This document shows, piece by piece, positions 47,501-55,858 of a stretch of 64,000 bases of DNA. Positions within the stretch are counted from its first letter, which is position 1, and every line of letters starts with the position of its first letter. The DNA lies in contig NC_065546.1 in NCBI RefSeq assembly GCF_022605725.1, positions 33,600,227 through 33,664,226 on the forward strand. Direction: 5' to 3'. Under the pieces are notes generated by a model. The model saw nothing but the letters and a program-made list of their open reading frames with translations. It was not told the origin of the DNA and did not search any database. Made by a program: the position numbers and the translations under genes. This stretch comes from Anthonomus grandis grandis. Taxonomy: Eukaryota; Arthropoda; Insecta; Coleoptera; Curculionidae.

Positions 47501-50500
47501 ACTCAAATTATGAGACAGTTTTACCACTAATCCAAACCTTTTATTTTTACTCAGCTTAGGTCGATAGCAGTTTAAGTCAGTCTTGTCAACAACATTTTTT
47601 ATGTTATCTGAAAATAAAGTAGGGTAACACACCCAACGTTGGCACTCAGCCTATTGTTGGCACCCCGTCTAATTTTTTGCAGAAATTAAAATGAATCTGA
47701 TAATATTATTGTCAACTTATTAATTAAGGTAATTTTGGCAACATCGCCGCGACTAGTGAACCGCCAACGCGGTATTATTTATTATTCCTTAAGTTTAAGT
47801 AAAATTGCGAATCGAATTTGACGTGTCGTGCGTGAAACTGAAACAAGGAATTTATGATTTTGTTAAGGGTTTGGTACTCATAACTAATGTGAAAACTTAA
47901 TGACTTCTTAATCAAATAGTTATTTTTCTTGTTGATGATATTGTTAACTATCTTTAAAATGCTTTTCGTTTAAAAAAATACATATTTTTTAATATAAATT
48001 AAAATTTGTAGGATGCCAATGATAGGCAGAGAAAAATGTTATATTACCAGTGGTTGGCACCTATGCCAATTATTGGATTATTGCTGCTAATAATATTCTC
48101 CCAATCATTGGCACCCTATTCTATCTTTTAATTTTTTTGGCTAAGATTAGTGAATCATCCATTCATGAAACTACGAAAGGAAGATTTTGCTCCTATTTTG
48201 TACACGGCAGTGGAAAAAACTTGATGCAACAACTATATCAAACGGCTTCAAAGCATGTGGATTATTTCCTTGGGACTCCAATGCAATAGACTATACCAAG
48301 TGCCTAGGAAAAAATACCCATATTATTGATAGTGTAGGAGAACCAGACGCAAATATTAGTGAAAGCCAATCAGAAAAACAAATAAGTTTGAATTTGTTCA
48401 AAAAGCTAATAGGTGATAGAAAATTTATGGAACTGGGACAGGCGGGAATGACATCGGACAACGAGAATTTTGCAGCCTTAAAAAGATTATTTAACTTCCA
48501 TAATGAAATAAGTGAAGAAGATCTTTTTTCAACATTCTTTAGGCAAATGGCAGAAGGCGATTTTGAAACAAATTATACAGAAGAGGAAATAGCAGATATG
48601 TCTATTGTTTTAGAAGGGAAAAATTATAATATCCTAAGACTTTCAGACCTAAATAAAGAATAGTTCACCATTGAACCTACAGTTATTGAGGTAATCGACA
48701 CAAATATAGAAGAAAAGCAGAAGAATAACGCCAATTAAAAGATTAATACTGATGCGAAATTCTAACACCAGTTGATAATGTGTCGTCCGTAGAATTATTT
48801 TTACCTAAACCACAAACACCTGAGGGGAAGGACTAGAGCAGTAAGCAAAATGCCTTATGTTATTTCGTCGTCGGGTTTCAAAAAGATTGTTGAGGAAAAA
48901 GAACAACTTCAGAGAGAAGAGGAAGAGCAGAAGAATCAAAGAAAAGAAGAGAGACTCAAGCGGCAGGCTGCAAAAAAGACAGAAGAGGAAAACAAAGGCA
49001 AGACTAACTGCAAGGAAGGATGATCATCAAAGCCATGTTAGAAAAATTTTCAGTTCCCCGCCAAAAAAGCGTCTTTCTCTCTACACACCTTTGACGGCAT
49101 CCACTTCATCAATGGAGAATTTGTTACAAAATAAAGTTTGCTATGTTTGCGTGAAAAATATAAACAGGTCGAAACCAGGACTTAGGTGTAAAAATTGTAC
49201 AAGAACATAATATCATGTAGAATGTTTGGAAAAGAAAGGTCTATATAAAAAAGAATTTTTTTGTGCCTCTTGTTCATCTAAGTCTTAGGCTGCTTTTTGT
49301 AAATATTTTTATAAGACATTATATTATTAATCCTACTTTTAAGTGTAACTATTCGTTTTGTAAACCTTTGAATATTCGCTCGTTATATTTATAAACAATA
49401 TTATTTTGATATTACTTTTAGTGCTATTACATGTTATAATCAAGATCAATTGTTGTTTTTTTAACAAACCGATATTATATTAATAATATCATAACATTTT
49501 TAGTCATTAATATTTGAGGTGCATAGTGGACAATGTGCCAATAACTGGTGAGACAACTACTGGGGGGGTGCCAATAACTGGAATAATTTCGGATGCCAAT
49601 GACTGGGAAAGCGTGCCAACAATTAAGCTCTAAACTTTTTTTTACCTTTTATTATTTTGTTATTATAATTAAAAAAAATTTTTTTTGTCATTTGAGAATA
49701 AAGTAGAATTATCAAAGAACATAAACTAGTCACCAGCTGACTAATATCAATTTTCTGAAAACTAGTGGATATGTGAAACCTAAGAAGTCCTTAAGGTGCC
49801 AATAACTGGGTGGTTTACCCTATATTTAATTTAAAGAAAAAATGATTTTCTAAAGAAATTCTGGCCTCCCTGTTGTTATTGTAGGCCCGCAATATAATCT
49901 GGTGACCGAGGCGGGCCTATATGGTACCCTCCAGGCCGTTGTCTTCGCCAATTAATCAAATAATATTCAACGCGCTAAACGTCTTACAATGTCTGTTTTA
50001 AAAATAATGAGTGACGTGTGGCAATTACTCTCTAAATCGGTAAAAGATCTCATTGAATAACACCCATAAGCGTGATTAAAAAGAAGAAAAAATCGGTGAG
50101 TTCCCACGAACTAGAAGGTTTCAGTGGGATTGCTATCGCTTTAAGACCGCGTTGTGTAACCGTAATATCTGGTGCATTAACGAGCGATAGGTATAGAGGC
50201 AAATGCGATTTTAAATGCGACTTTACGCCGTTTCCTCTTATGTATTAAATTGTAGATATTTTATATACGACTAGATTTTATATGTTAGGTGCTCAGTAAA
50301 AAGTGATATATGATCCAATCCGCTGACAGCACAATGAGTCACATATCAATTATATGCAAAACCGTTTTACAAGAGTGATACAAAAATGGGAGCCGCCTCA
50401 TTAAAATGCAACGAGAGTGACGCCATCTATTAATCTATGTTCTTTGACCATTTAATTCCATAGAATAGGAAGTTCTTAGTTGTGCAATTTCAAACGGCAT

Positions 50501-50773
50501 CTGTCTAATTTCCAGATTAAGGTCTTATATATCATAGCAGTTCAATATCCTACCTATAAATTTGATTTAGCTGAGTCTAAGAGATGGCGCTAAGCTTATT
50601 AATAATGGTATTTTTTTTAGGTTAAAGATGAAGACTCTCTACCAAAATCCCTATGTAGTAAGTGCATGGAGCAACTAGATTCGTACTCAAAGTTCAAAGA
50701 AGTAGCAACGAAAAGTGAGGAACTTTTGCAAAATTTTATTTCTTACACCAAACAGCTGAACGGAACTGAAGAG
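32526..50773 (+). CDS. ZAD-domain protein (zinc-finger-associated domain), first two exons
   Basis: Exon 1, 32526-32648, encodes 41 codons from ATG (MSNVPPKFYRLCRLCLSCDK) and ends TCG before gtaaga. Exon 2, 50621-50773, begins after ttttttttag with GTT AAA GAT and encodes VKDEDSLPKSLCSKCMEQLD, then FKEVATKSEELLQNF, before another gtaaga. Both are phase 0, so they join in frame. Together they form a complete ZAD: CRLC in the first exon, D-LP-x-LCSKC in the second, then the amphipathic helix. ZADs are zinc-binding dimerisation domains at the N-terminus of arthropod C2H2 zinc-finger transcription factors. No C2H2 fingers were found in the window, so the 3' exons lie beyond or are missed. The intron of 17,972 bp is full of mobile elements. 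Confidence 0.85.
32649..34299. other. Left part of the ZAD gene intron, no element recognised
   Basis: AT-rich, with a few poly-A and poly-T runs. A small plus-strand frame at 33896-34114 has no recognisable motif. Confidence 0.5.
34583..36118 (-). pseudogene. Jockey-type reverse transcriptase ORF, nearly intact
   Basis: A 400-codon open frame (36118-34916) is followed after one stop by a 96-codon frame to 34583. RT blocks in order: NGIPNFFLIK; FVMPIFKSGDNSKIENYRSV; LSEQHGFIAGKSTVTNLLVF; VIYTYFSKAFDRVDH (motif A); TSGVPQGGHCSPLLFNIFVN (motif B); FLLFADDLKFFREI (motif C, both catalytic Asp present); LNVSKCNYISF. The post-RT part has SVIWSPFYMNNC and, after the stop, LRQRRIYADLIFLYKLLNG and VFSLPFHSANYALHAP. 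One stop and a separate endonuclease frame keep it from being a full ORF2. Confidence 0.85.
36251..36840 (-). pseudogene. LINE apurinic-type endonuclease, C-terminal half
   Basis: The minus strand reads IFGDFNVPDLSWGNDDNG (the GDFN motif) at 36840-36780, then RLVYLDLIFSSKQTLAV (the D-L-I/V-F-S block) and KFPSWFSAELRYLVRQKK, the linker that precedes the RT. It is upstream of and frame-shifted from the RT at 36118. The N-terminal half of the endonuclease is absent. Confidence 0.8.
36880..37365 (-). pseudogene. LINE fragment fusing endonuclease directly to RT motif B
   Basis: The minus strand reads NSKALINAAGFGQIVKKETR, then FDHIITNDYDVIEIPRNLTA and ISDHEIIGVEL (the SDH endonuclease motif). Shortly after comes GVPQGSILGPLLFLV (RT motif B). 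In an intact element several hundred codons lie between these blocks, so a deletion has joined them. Confidence 0.65.
37630..38090 (-). pseudogene. LINE C-terminal fragment
   Basis: The minus strand reads LEYCSMVWCPCYNLHILNNE, then RVQNKLLRYINYKDTGMYEL and LVSLERRRKLCTG. This is the post-RT region of a Jockey-like element. The 3' end near 37635 shows a taaataaataaatg tail. The interval 38091-38759 has nothing recognised. Confidence 0.6.
38760..39365 (-). pseudogene. LINE fragments: post-RT block and endonuclease scrap
   Basis: At 38780-39080 the minus strand reads SIYIFEYLTYVRENLNHFES, then NYPTRHGNHLRVVLCHLSKS and EFLSVKLFNRLP, a conserved C-terminal block of Jockey/BS-type elements. At 39300-39365 a separate piece reads RDLIDNLLEAQIYKTKIDNK, nearly the same as the piece at 37301-37365. 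Confidence 0.6.
39366..41379. other. ZAD intron sequence without recognised genes
   Basis: AT-rich. A hydrophobic plus-strand frame of 82 codons at 40780-41028 has no recognisable motif and is probably chance. The segment 40140-40340 is less AT-rich but codes for nothing known. A perfect hairpin lies at 39938-39975. Confidence 0.45.
39938..39975. repeat. Perfect 16-bp inverted repeat with 6-base loop
   Basis: Left arm ccaacttttaaaatga (39938-39953), loop gattct, right arm tcattttaaaagttgg (39960-39975). All 16 pairs are Watson-Crick. Confidence 0.9.
43306..45140 (-). mobile_element. Tc1/mariner-superfamily element nested in the piggyBac
   Basis: Left end TACAGGGTGTCAATTTGAAA at 43306; right end ACACCCTGTA at 45140. 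TA duplications lie at 43304-43305 and 45141-45142. TIRs extend over about 190 bases (shared ccgttttcgagataat-type sequence), with further inverted similarity inside (the tgccaagttagggttattta block at both sides). Total 1835 bp. It interrupts the piggyBac transposase after ELRQYIG. Confidence 0.92.
43751..44527 (-). pseudogene. Mariner-like DDxD transposase with internal deletion
   Basis: A single open frame of 258 codons. The first 42 codons keep the N-terminal helix-turn-helix start (GEQGRCARRTAEVFNNRNPN), which jumps directly to ICFSDECTFILNGHV (first Asp). Then come HFQQDGATPHYF (second Asp) and SPDLTPLDFFLWGHIKS (third residue Asp). The family is normally about 330 residues; the second DNA-binding part is missing, so the open frame is an in-frame deletion derivative. 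The C-terminus GEHFEHLL is typical. Confidence 0.85.
47460..47545 (-). repeat. Fragment of Penelope-like element end
   Basis: The sequence gttagtcctatggttggaac and the following gacagttttaccactaatcc match, in reverse complement, the outer end of the PLE at 11262-11340. It extends to about 47640 without a clear coding frame. The pogo-like element is inserted just beside it. Confidence 0.7.
47622..49820 (+). mobile_element. pogo/Tigger-like element, internally deleted
   Basis: Ends GGGTAACACACCCAACGTTG (47622) and the reverse complement of GGTTTACCC (49820), flanked by TA at 47620-47621 and 49821-49822. The motif GTGCCAATAACTGG or close variants recurs near both ends: 49535, 49568, 49592, 49613 and 49796 on the right, and inverted or variant forms at 47631, 47651, 48014, 48053, 48062 and 48102 on the left. 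Only the C-terminal third of a transposase remains. Length 2199 bp. Confidence 0.85.
48150..49288 (+). pseudogene. pogo-like transposase C-terminus with coiled coil and PHD-like finger
   Basis: Retained from about 48150: the block LDATTISNGFKACGLFPWDS and NAIDYTKCLGKN, which ends DDE_1 (pogo/Tigger) domains. An acidic linker runs to 48663. In another frame come PYVISSSGFKKIVEEKEQLQ and a Glu/Lys-rich coiled coil (48850-49020). The last part, 49120-49288, reads VCYVCVKNIN, LRCKNC, stop, YHVECL and FFCASC, a C4-H-C3 PHD-like spacing with one stop inside. The DNA-binding and catalytic regions are gone. A PHD finger at the C-terminus of pogo-like proteins would suggest chromatin targeting (inference). 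Confidence 0.7.
49823..50620. other. End of the ZAD intron, nothing recognised
   Basis: Moderately AT-rich. The acceptor tract ttttttttag directly precedes exon 2 at 50621. No coding motif. Confidence 0.5.
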
Positions 50774-51815
50774 GTAAGAATTGATTACTAGAATCCTCGT
50801 CATTACATTATAATAACGTAGTTCGAAATTTCGCATTATTCTAATTTTATTTACCCGTTGGTGTCGTAAACAGGACGATCGCAGCATAAAAGTGGGAATT
50901 TTTCAGAATAACTAAAATTATTATTATGAAACTGGTTTAATGAGAGCCAACAGTAATAAAAGTTTAAACAGAAAATAAAACATGTCATGCGTGTAATATT
51001 TTATATTATTACGTCGTTATCTGTTAATCTATTATAAGATCAAAAGTAATCGTATACTGGACGAATGTCGAAATCTCTGAATAAAAGCGCCATTATATTA
51101 AATATACTAGGAAATACGGAAATTAGAGGCATGTTGGCAACGTCGCAGTAACAGGCAATATTATCATAGTCTCCTTGATTGTTGATTTCCTGTCAACGCT
51201 TGTCCATCTTTTAACCTAAAAATCGATCGCTCTGAAATCTGTAAATGACAATGCTATGGCATTAATGGTGATTGATAGTTAATACATATATAATACAAAC
51301 TAAATACATCCCAGGCAGCAATGTGTTAAATAAGCGTTAAATGTCCAAAATTTACCGACGTTGATTTACGTTTTAACAGCTGAATCAACGTTGACGGGAC
51401 GGTACAATGTCATAATTGAGACAACGCTGTTTCTGTTTGCTTTATCTTTTAAAAATGGTTATTATAAGGCAAAATAAACCACTTTATTTTGACTACAAAA
51501 TTACTTTTAATGGTTAACATAAAAACCACAGAACACAAATATATAGAAAGTGCAGGTTGCCGTGTTAACGCGAAGAAATTTTGGCCCTCTACTAAAGGTG
51601 CAATAATTCGAACTAATCTTGACATTTGTAAGCCATAACTATTGGCAACCCCTCTTAATCAGTTTTGGAAGAAGGCGTGATCAAATCTGCCACCAAATTT
51701 GAATATAGTGCGGGAAATTCTAAGACGGGCCCAACTTAAGAAAACTACTAAATGTCACAACCTGCGGGTACTGCACTCGATTAAAACAGATTGTCATCAA
51801 CACTTGTTCTTTCAC
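50774..51815. other. Sequence after ZAD exon 2 with a dispersed repeat
   Basis: Begins with the splice donor gtaaga of the ZAD gene, so it is presumably the next intron. The segment 51129-51290 is repeated at 62639-62840. Between 51340 and 51440 several caacgtt/aacgttg motifs cluster. No coding frame recognised. Confidence 0.45.
51129..51290. repeat. Dispersed repeat, copy A
   Basis: Shares tgttggcaacgtcgcagtaa, the following atattatcatagt, cttgtccatcttttaa and ctgaaatctgtaaatga-type text with 62639-62840 in the same orientation. It is interrupted by small differences and one longer gap. Family unknown; likely a short non-autonomous element. Confidence 0.75.
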
Positions 51816-51819
51816 ATTT

Positions 51820-54444
51820 GAAGGGCACAGGGGTAAAAGGGGCTCATTGCAATTTTACTCAAAACTGTGATATTTTCAGGATTATTAGTATTTCATATGT
51901 ACTTTTACCATATTCCAAACTAGGTAAAACGTGCTCATTGAAGAGAAAATCTGCTTTAAAAAAAAAAGCTATACACGGGTAGAACGAGCTCATTTATCGT
52001 GTAAACCGAGCAAAAACGGGCTCATTGTAGAACTGAGCGCGTTTTTGCATGCAATGCGTTTCAACCATGCTATTATTACAATTAATTTGTTCCAATGTTT
52101 AGTATTATTGCGTCAGTTGGTCGGTCTACTAGACGAGAGCGTGCTTGTTTGTTTTCTTTTTTTTTTGTTTTATCCTTAAAACTCAAAAAGTTCTCATTAT
52201 GGAAAGTGGTGGACATAGCAGTGATGAAGAATTAAACCTGAAAAATAGTGTAATGGAGCCTAGGAGCAAAAAAAGAAAATCTTACGGCAGATTAAGGGAC
52301 GTTAATAAGAAAATGAGACTCCAAAGTCATGAAATGGGCCCTGATTGCAATTGTTTAAAAAGTGTTTTGATGTTGTACCCAGTGATACAAAATGTAACAT
52401 ATTAAAGCATTTTAACATGCTTAGTTCGACTAATGCTCAAAATTCATACCTTAGTGACTTAATATCAGTACTTCCGGTTCAACGTAAGACATTGAGAGAA
52501 GGTGCTAAGCACTACAGTGCATCCTACAAGTACAGGGTGACAGCTCGCACCGCGGTAGCAGGTAGCACGGAGGAATTTGACGTGTGCCGTAAAGCATTTA
52601 TTGCTATACATGGCATATCAAGAAAAAAAGTGGAAATTTTGATAGCAAGCTTGAAGGAAACAGGATATGCTCCTGAAGATAAACGAGGTAGGCACCCAAA
52701 CCATTCTAATAAGCTTCCAGTAGAAACTATAAGCCTAGTCAGGCAGTATATCAATTCATTTAAAGGTCGTGGAAGTCATTATGGCCTGAAGGACTCTTCA
52801 AAAATATACCTTTCCGAAGAGCTAAACATCAAGAAAATGCATAAAATGTTTAAGGAACTTCACCCTGGCAATAAAATATCGTACTAGTCGTACAGGCAGG
52901 TGTTTTGCCGTGATTTCAATATCTCCTTTGGTTATCCACGAACGGATAACTTGTAGCAGCTGTGATGAGTTCACAATAAAAATTAAAAACTTAGAATCTG
53001 AAAAACTGGTGAAAAACTCATCTGAGGAGATCTTACGGATATCTAGGGAGATGGAGAGATTAACTACAGAAAACGCGTTATATAAGAAAAAAGCGGAAAC
53101 TTTTTATAGTAGGAAGAGGATGGCTAAGATAAACAGTAAAAAAAATCTAATTTAGAGGCCTAGTCTAATTTTGATTTTGCCAAGATCTTCCAGCGCCAAA
53201 TATACCAACAAATGATACTTATTACAAAAGGCAGCTATCAACATAGGCATTTAATGTTCACGTATTGTCTACCTCTGAGAGCTATTTTTACGTCTATCCA
53301 GAAACCCAACGGAAAAAGGGTTCAGATGATGTGTGCTCACTGCTTCATAATTTCATATATAACCATCTAGATCGAGAAGTAAAGCACCTACAAATATTTT
53401 GTGATTCATGCAGTGGCCAACAAAAAAATTTTACCTTTTTTCGTTTTCTTCATAACTTAGTCAACAACGAGAAAAGGTTTGAATCAGCTTTTATCACGTT
53501 CCCCATTCGAGGACATTCCTATATGGAATGTGATAAGAATTTTGGCCCCGTAAACCAAAAAAGCAGAGCAGATCTTCCCAAAGACTGGTTGAAAATATTG
53601 GAAGAAGCCCGCCATTCCCCAACTCCATTTACGGTTATCGAGGTCAATCACACCTTTTTCCGCAGCTGGGGAAAATTTCTTGACAATAGTTACGCAAAAA
53701 AGTCGCCATTCCCATCTAGACCAATCAGAGAAATTAAGATAAATAGAGGACCTTTGATACAGTATCGCACTACATATAATGGATGTTGGGAGTCAGCTTC
53801 GCTGCAAGGAAAAAACCGAAAGTCTTCGCGATTAGCTGTTCGTCATCTTCAAGACAACGAATTTATGCTACCTGAGTTAAGTTATGAAGGTACACATTTT
53901 TTTATTATTATTAAATCTGTTTTTTACGTATTTTATTTATATATTTAGGGCAGCTTCCAATATCTGCTGAGAAGTTTCGGGACCTGCAGCATTTAAAAAA
54001 GTTTTGCAACAAAGCAGCGCAAGACTTTTTTTCAAACCTGCCGCATCACTAATTAACGAATTGATAAATTTTAAGGATAAGGTCGGTTTTATAGATCTAC
54101 AACAGTAATATCTGTTATGTTTTTAGGAATATTGTTTGGAGCCTTTGGCACTAACGACGATCGAGGTTATGATTACTGTGAAAGAACAGGCTCATTTCAA
54201 TAAAATGGACCCCTTTTTCCCCTGTCACTTTTGTACCTGTATGCGATTTTATTATTTTTTTTTGTACTGAACAAACAGTCTCAAAACACATAGGGAGTTT
54301 GTTTATTGTTTTATCTTCACAAAAAAAAAGTTAATTGATTGAAAAAAGCAACATAGCGTTCGTAAGCTAGAATTTCAACCTTAAAATCGCCCTGCTGAAA
54401 AATCACAAAAATGCTCATGAGCTCCTTTTACCCCTGTGCCCTTC
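51820..54444 (+). mobile_element. DNA transposon encoding a DUF7869-like protein (copy 2)
   Basis: TIRs GAAGGGCACAGGGGTAAAAG at 51820 and its reverse complement ending at 54444 match over about 28 bases. ATTT at 51816-51819 and ATTT at 54445-54448 form a 4-bp target duplication. A GCTCATT motif recurs inside the left end (51841, 51930, 51988 and 52020) and appears inside the right end (about 54189 and 54413). Length 2625 bp. The encoded protein is the same type as in the element at 15908-20942, although the TIR sequences differ apart from the leading GAA. Confidence 0.88.
52199..54052 (+). pseudogene. DUF7869-like putative transposase, lightly broken
   Basis: ATG at 52199 (MESGGHSSDEELNLKN) leads through a basic region to HEMGPDCNC, a frameshift near 52352, then KKCFDVVPSDTKCNILKHFN. 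Shared blocks: VCRKAFIAIHGIS; IKKMHKMFKELHPG; a frameshift, then FNISFGYPRT and SSCDEF (Cys pair); a Leu/Lys/Glu-rich stretch; FDFAK followed by PAPNIPTND; LQIFCDSCSGQQKN; FPIRGHSYMECDKNFG; PTPFTVIEVNHTFFRSW. A GT-AG intron (about 53889-53949) separates the last exon, GQLPISAEKFRDLQHLKKFC, stop at 54052. About four frame breaks. By position in its own TIR element it is the likely transposase; direct proof is lacking. Confidence 0.78.
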
Positions 54445-54448
54445 ATTT

Positions 54449-55536
54449 CCTTTTTATATTTCTTATTTTACAAAGAATTTGCATAAAAAGAAACAAATTT
54501 CTCATACACAAATCTATTTTAACCAAAAGAACACCAGCTGACTGCAATTTAATGTAGTTTTCTAAATTGGACAAAAATGTATAGAAGAAAACCTGCAAAT
54601 TTAACTTTTGAAACCAAAAGAACTAAAAAAACCTTCGTTCCGTTAAACAACTTTTTCTACTACAAAAAATAATATTTCTTCAGTAATAATGCATATTTAA
54701 ATTACAGGTATAAAAATAAAACACAACTGTATGATTTTATGTACACAAAAATATATTTTTTAATCATCTGGAAAATAATAATTCAAGATTTCAAGTATTC
54801 TAAGACAATATATAATTAACATTGCTAATTTATTAAACAATATTAATAGTCTGCGACATATTCTGTATGTGTACCAAAAACTGTAATAAATAAATAATTA
54901 GTTCAATAATAACAATAAATTTGAAAATAGTAAATTTGTCTAAACTTCTAAATAGAGCAAAGAATGAACATGATGAATATGATAAGAACTGCAACTGGAA
55001 AGCTAATTATATCATATTTAATTTTATTTTCTTAAATTAAACATAGAAAAAGTATTAAGTGAAATGCAGTTTAATAATATAAAATAAAATAATAATATAT
55101 AAAACAAAACCTAAAGTTGCTTAAAAAATAAACATATAGAATAGCAAATAACAAAAAATATAATTGTTATACTAATGCAGATGAGTGAGACTGATGCAAT
55201 GAAGATGCTAATACAGAAAAACAAAGTACATATACATACATAAAGTTCTCTAACTGAAGAAAAGTCATATTCACAGTGCACAAAAGAAAAGATACAAATA
55301 TTATTAAAACATCTTGCATTAATATACATACATATACATATAAATTATTTAAAAATCCAATTTACAAATACAACTAAGTATCTGCTTCCAGAAAATTGCC
55401 CACCAATACGACGGCATTTCTTATATTATGGTGCAAGTGATTATAAATCTTACAAGCAATATATGCTCTAAAAATCAACAATAATTAATATAAAAATCCC
55501 TAGATAGGTCATGTACACCGATTAATAAATTGCCGG
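54449..55536. other. Very AT-rich spacer
   Basis: No element end, transposase or host motif recognised. The minus-strand frame at 55111-55329 is low-complexity and hydrophobic and is not supported as a gene. Confidence 0.5.
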
Positions 55537-55858
55537 TATAGTTCAGTTCAGAGATCTAGCCGAGTTTACATTGGTATAGTAAACGGGTTAGTTACTTGTA
55601 CCAGTAGCTTGTAGGACAACAACTAACCCAATGTCAACCTATCAGGCAAGTACTTGTGCAAGTAGCCAGGACAGGCAAGTGAATAGCCAGCCCATCTATT
55701 TACTTGCTTACTAGCCTTCCCCTTCCACCAGATTTCGCACTAGCCAGGCAAGTAGTTTAGTAACTAGTCGAGTGTAGACGGGTCTGGACGCGCTTTGGCA
55801 AGTGAAAAAGCGAGATCAGTGCGGTAGGTAATTTTGTTAATTTTTATTTGGTATTAAA

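Noticed and set aside
48050..48289. 79-codon frame at the left of the pogo-like element
   Set aside because: It runs through repeated ccaattattgg motifs and into the wrong frame of the transposase; the real frame is the one ending CGLFPWDS.
48857..49020. Arg/Lys-rich frame in the pogo-like element
   Set aside because: It is the off-frame reading of the Glu/Lys coiled-coil frame that follows PYVISSSGFKKI.
55111..55329. Hydrophobic minus-strand frame rich in Ile, Cys and Phe
   Set aside because: Low complexity in a very AT-rich stretch; no homology recognised.
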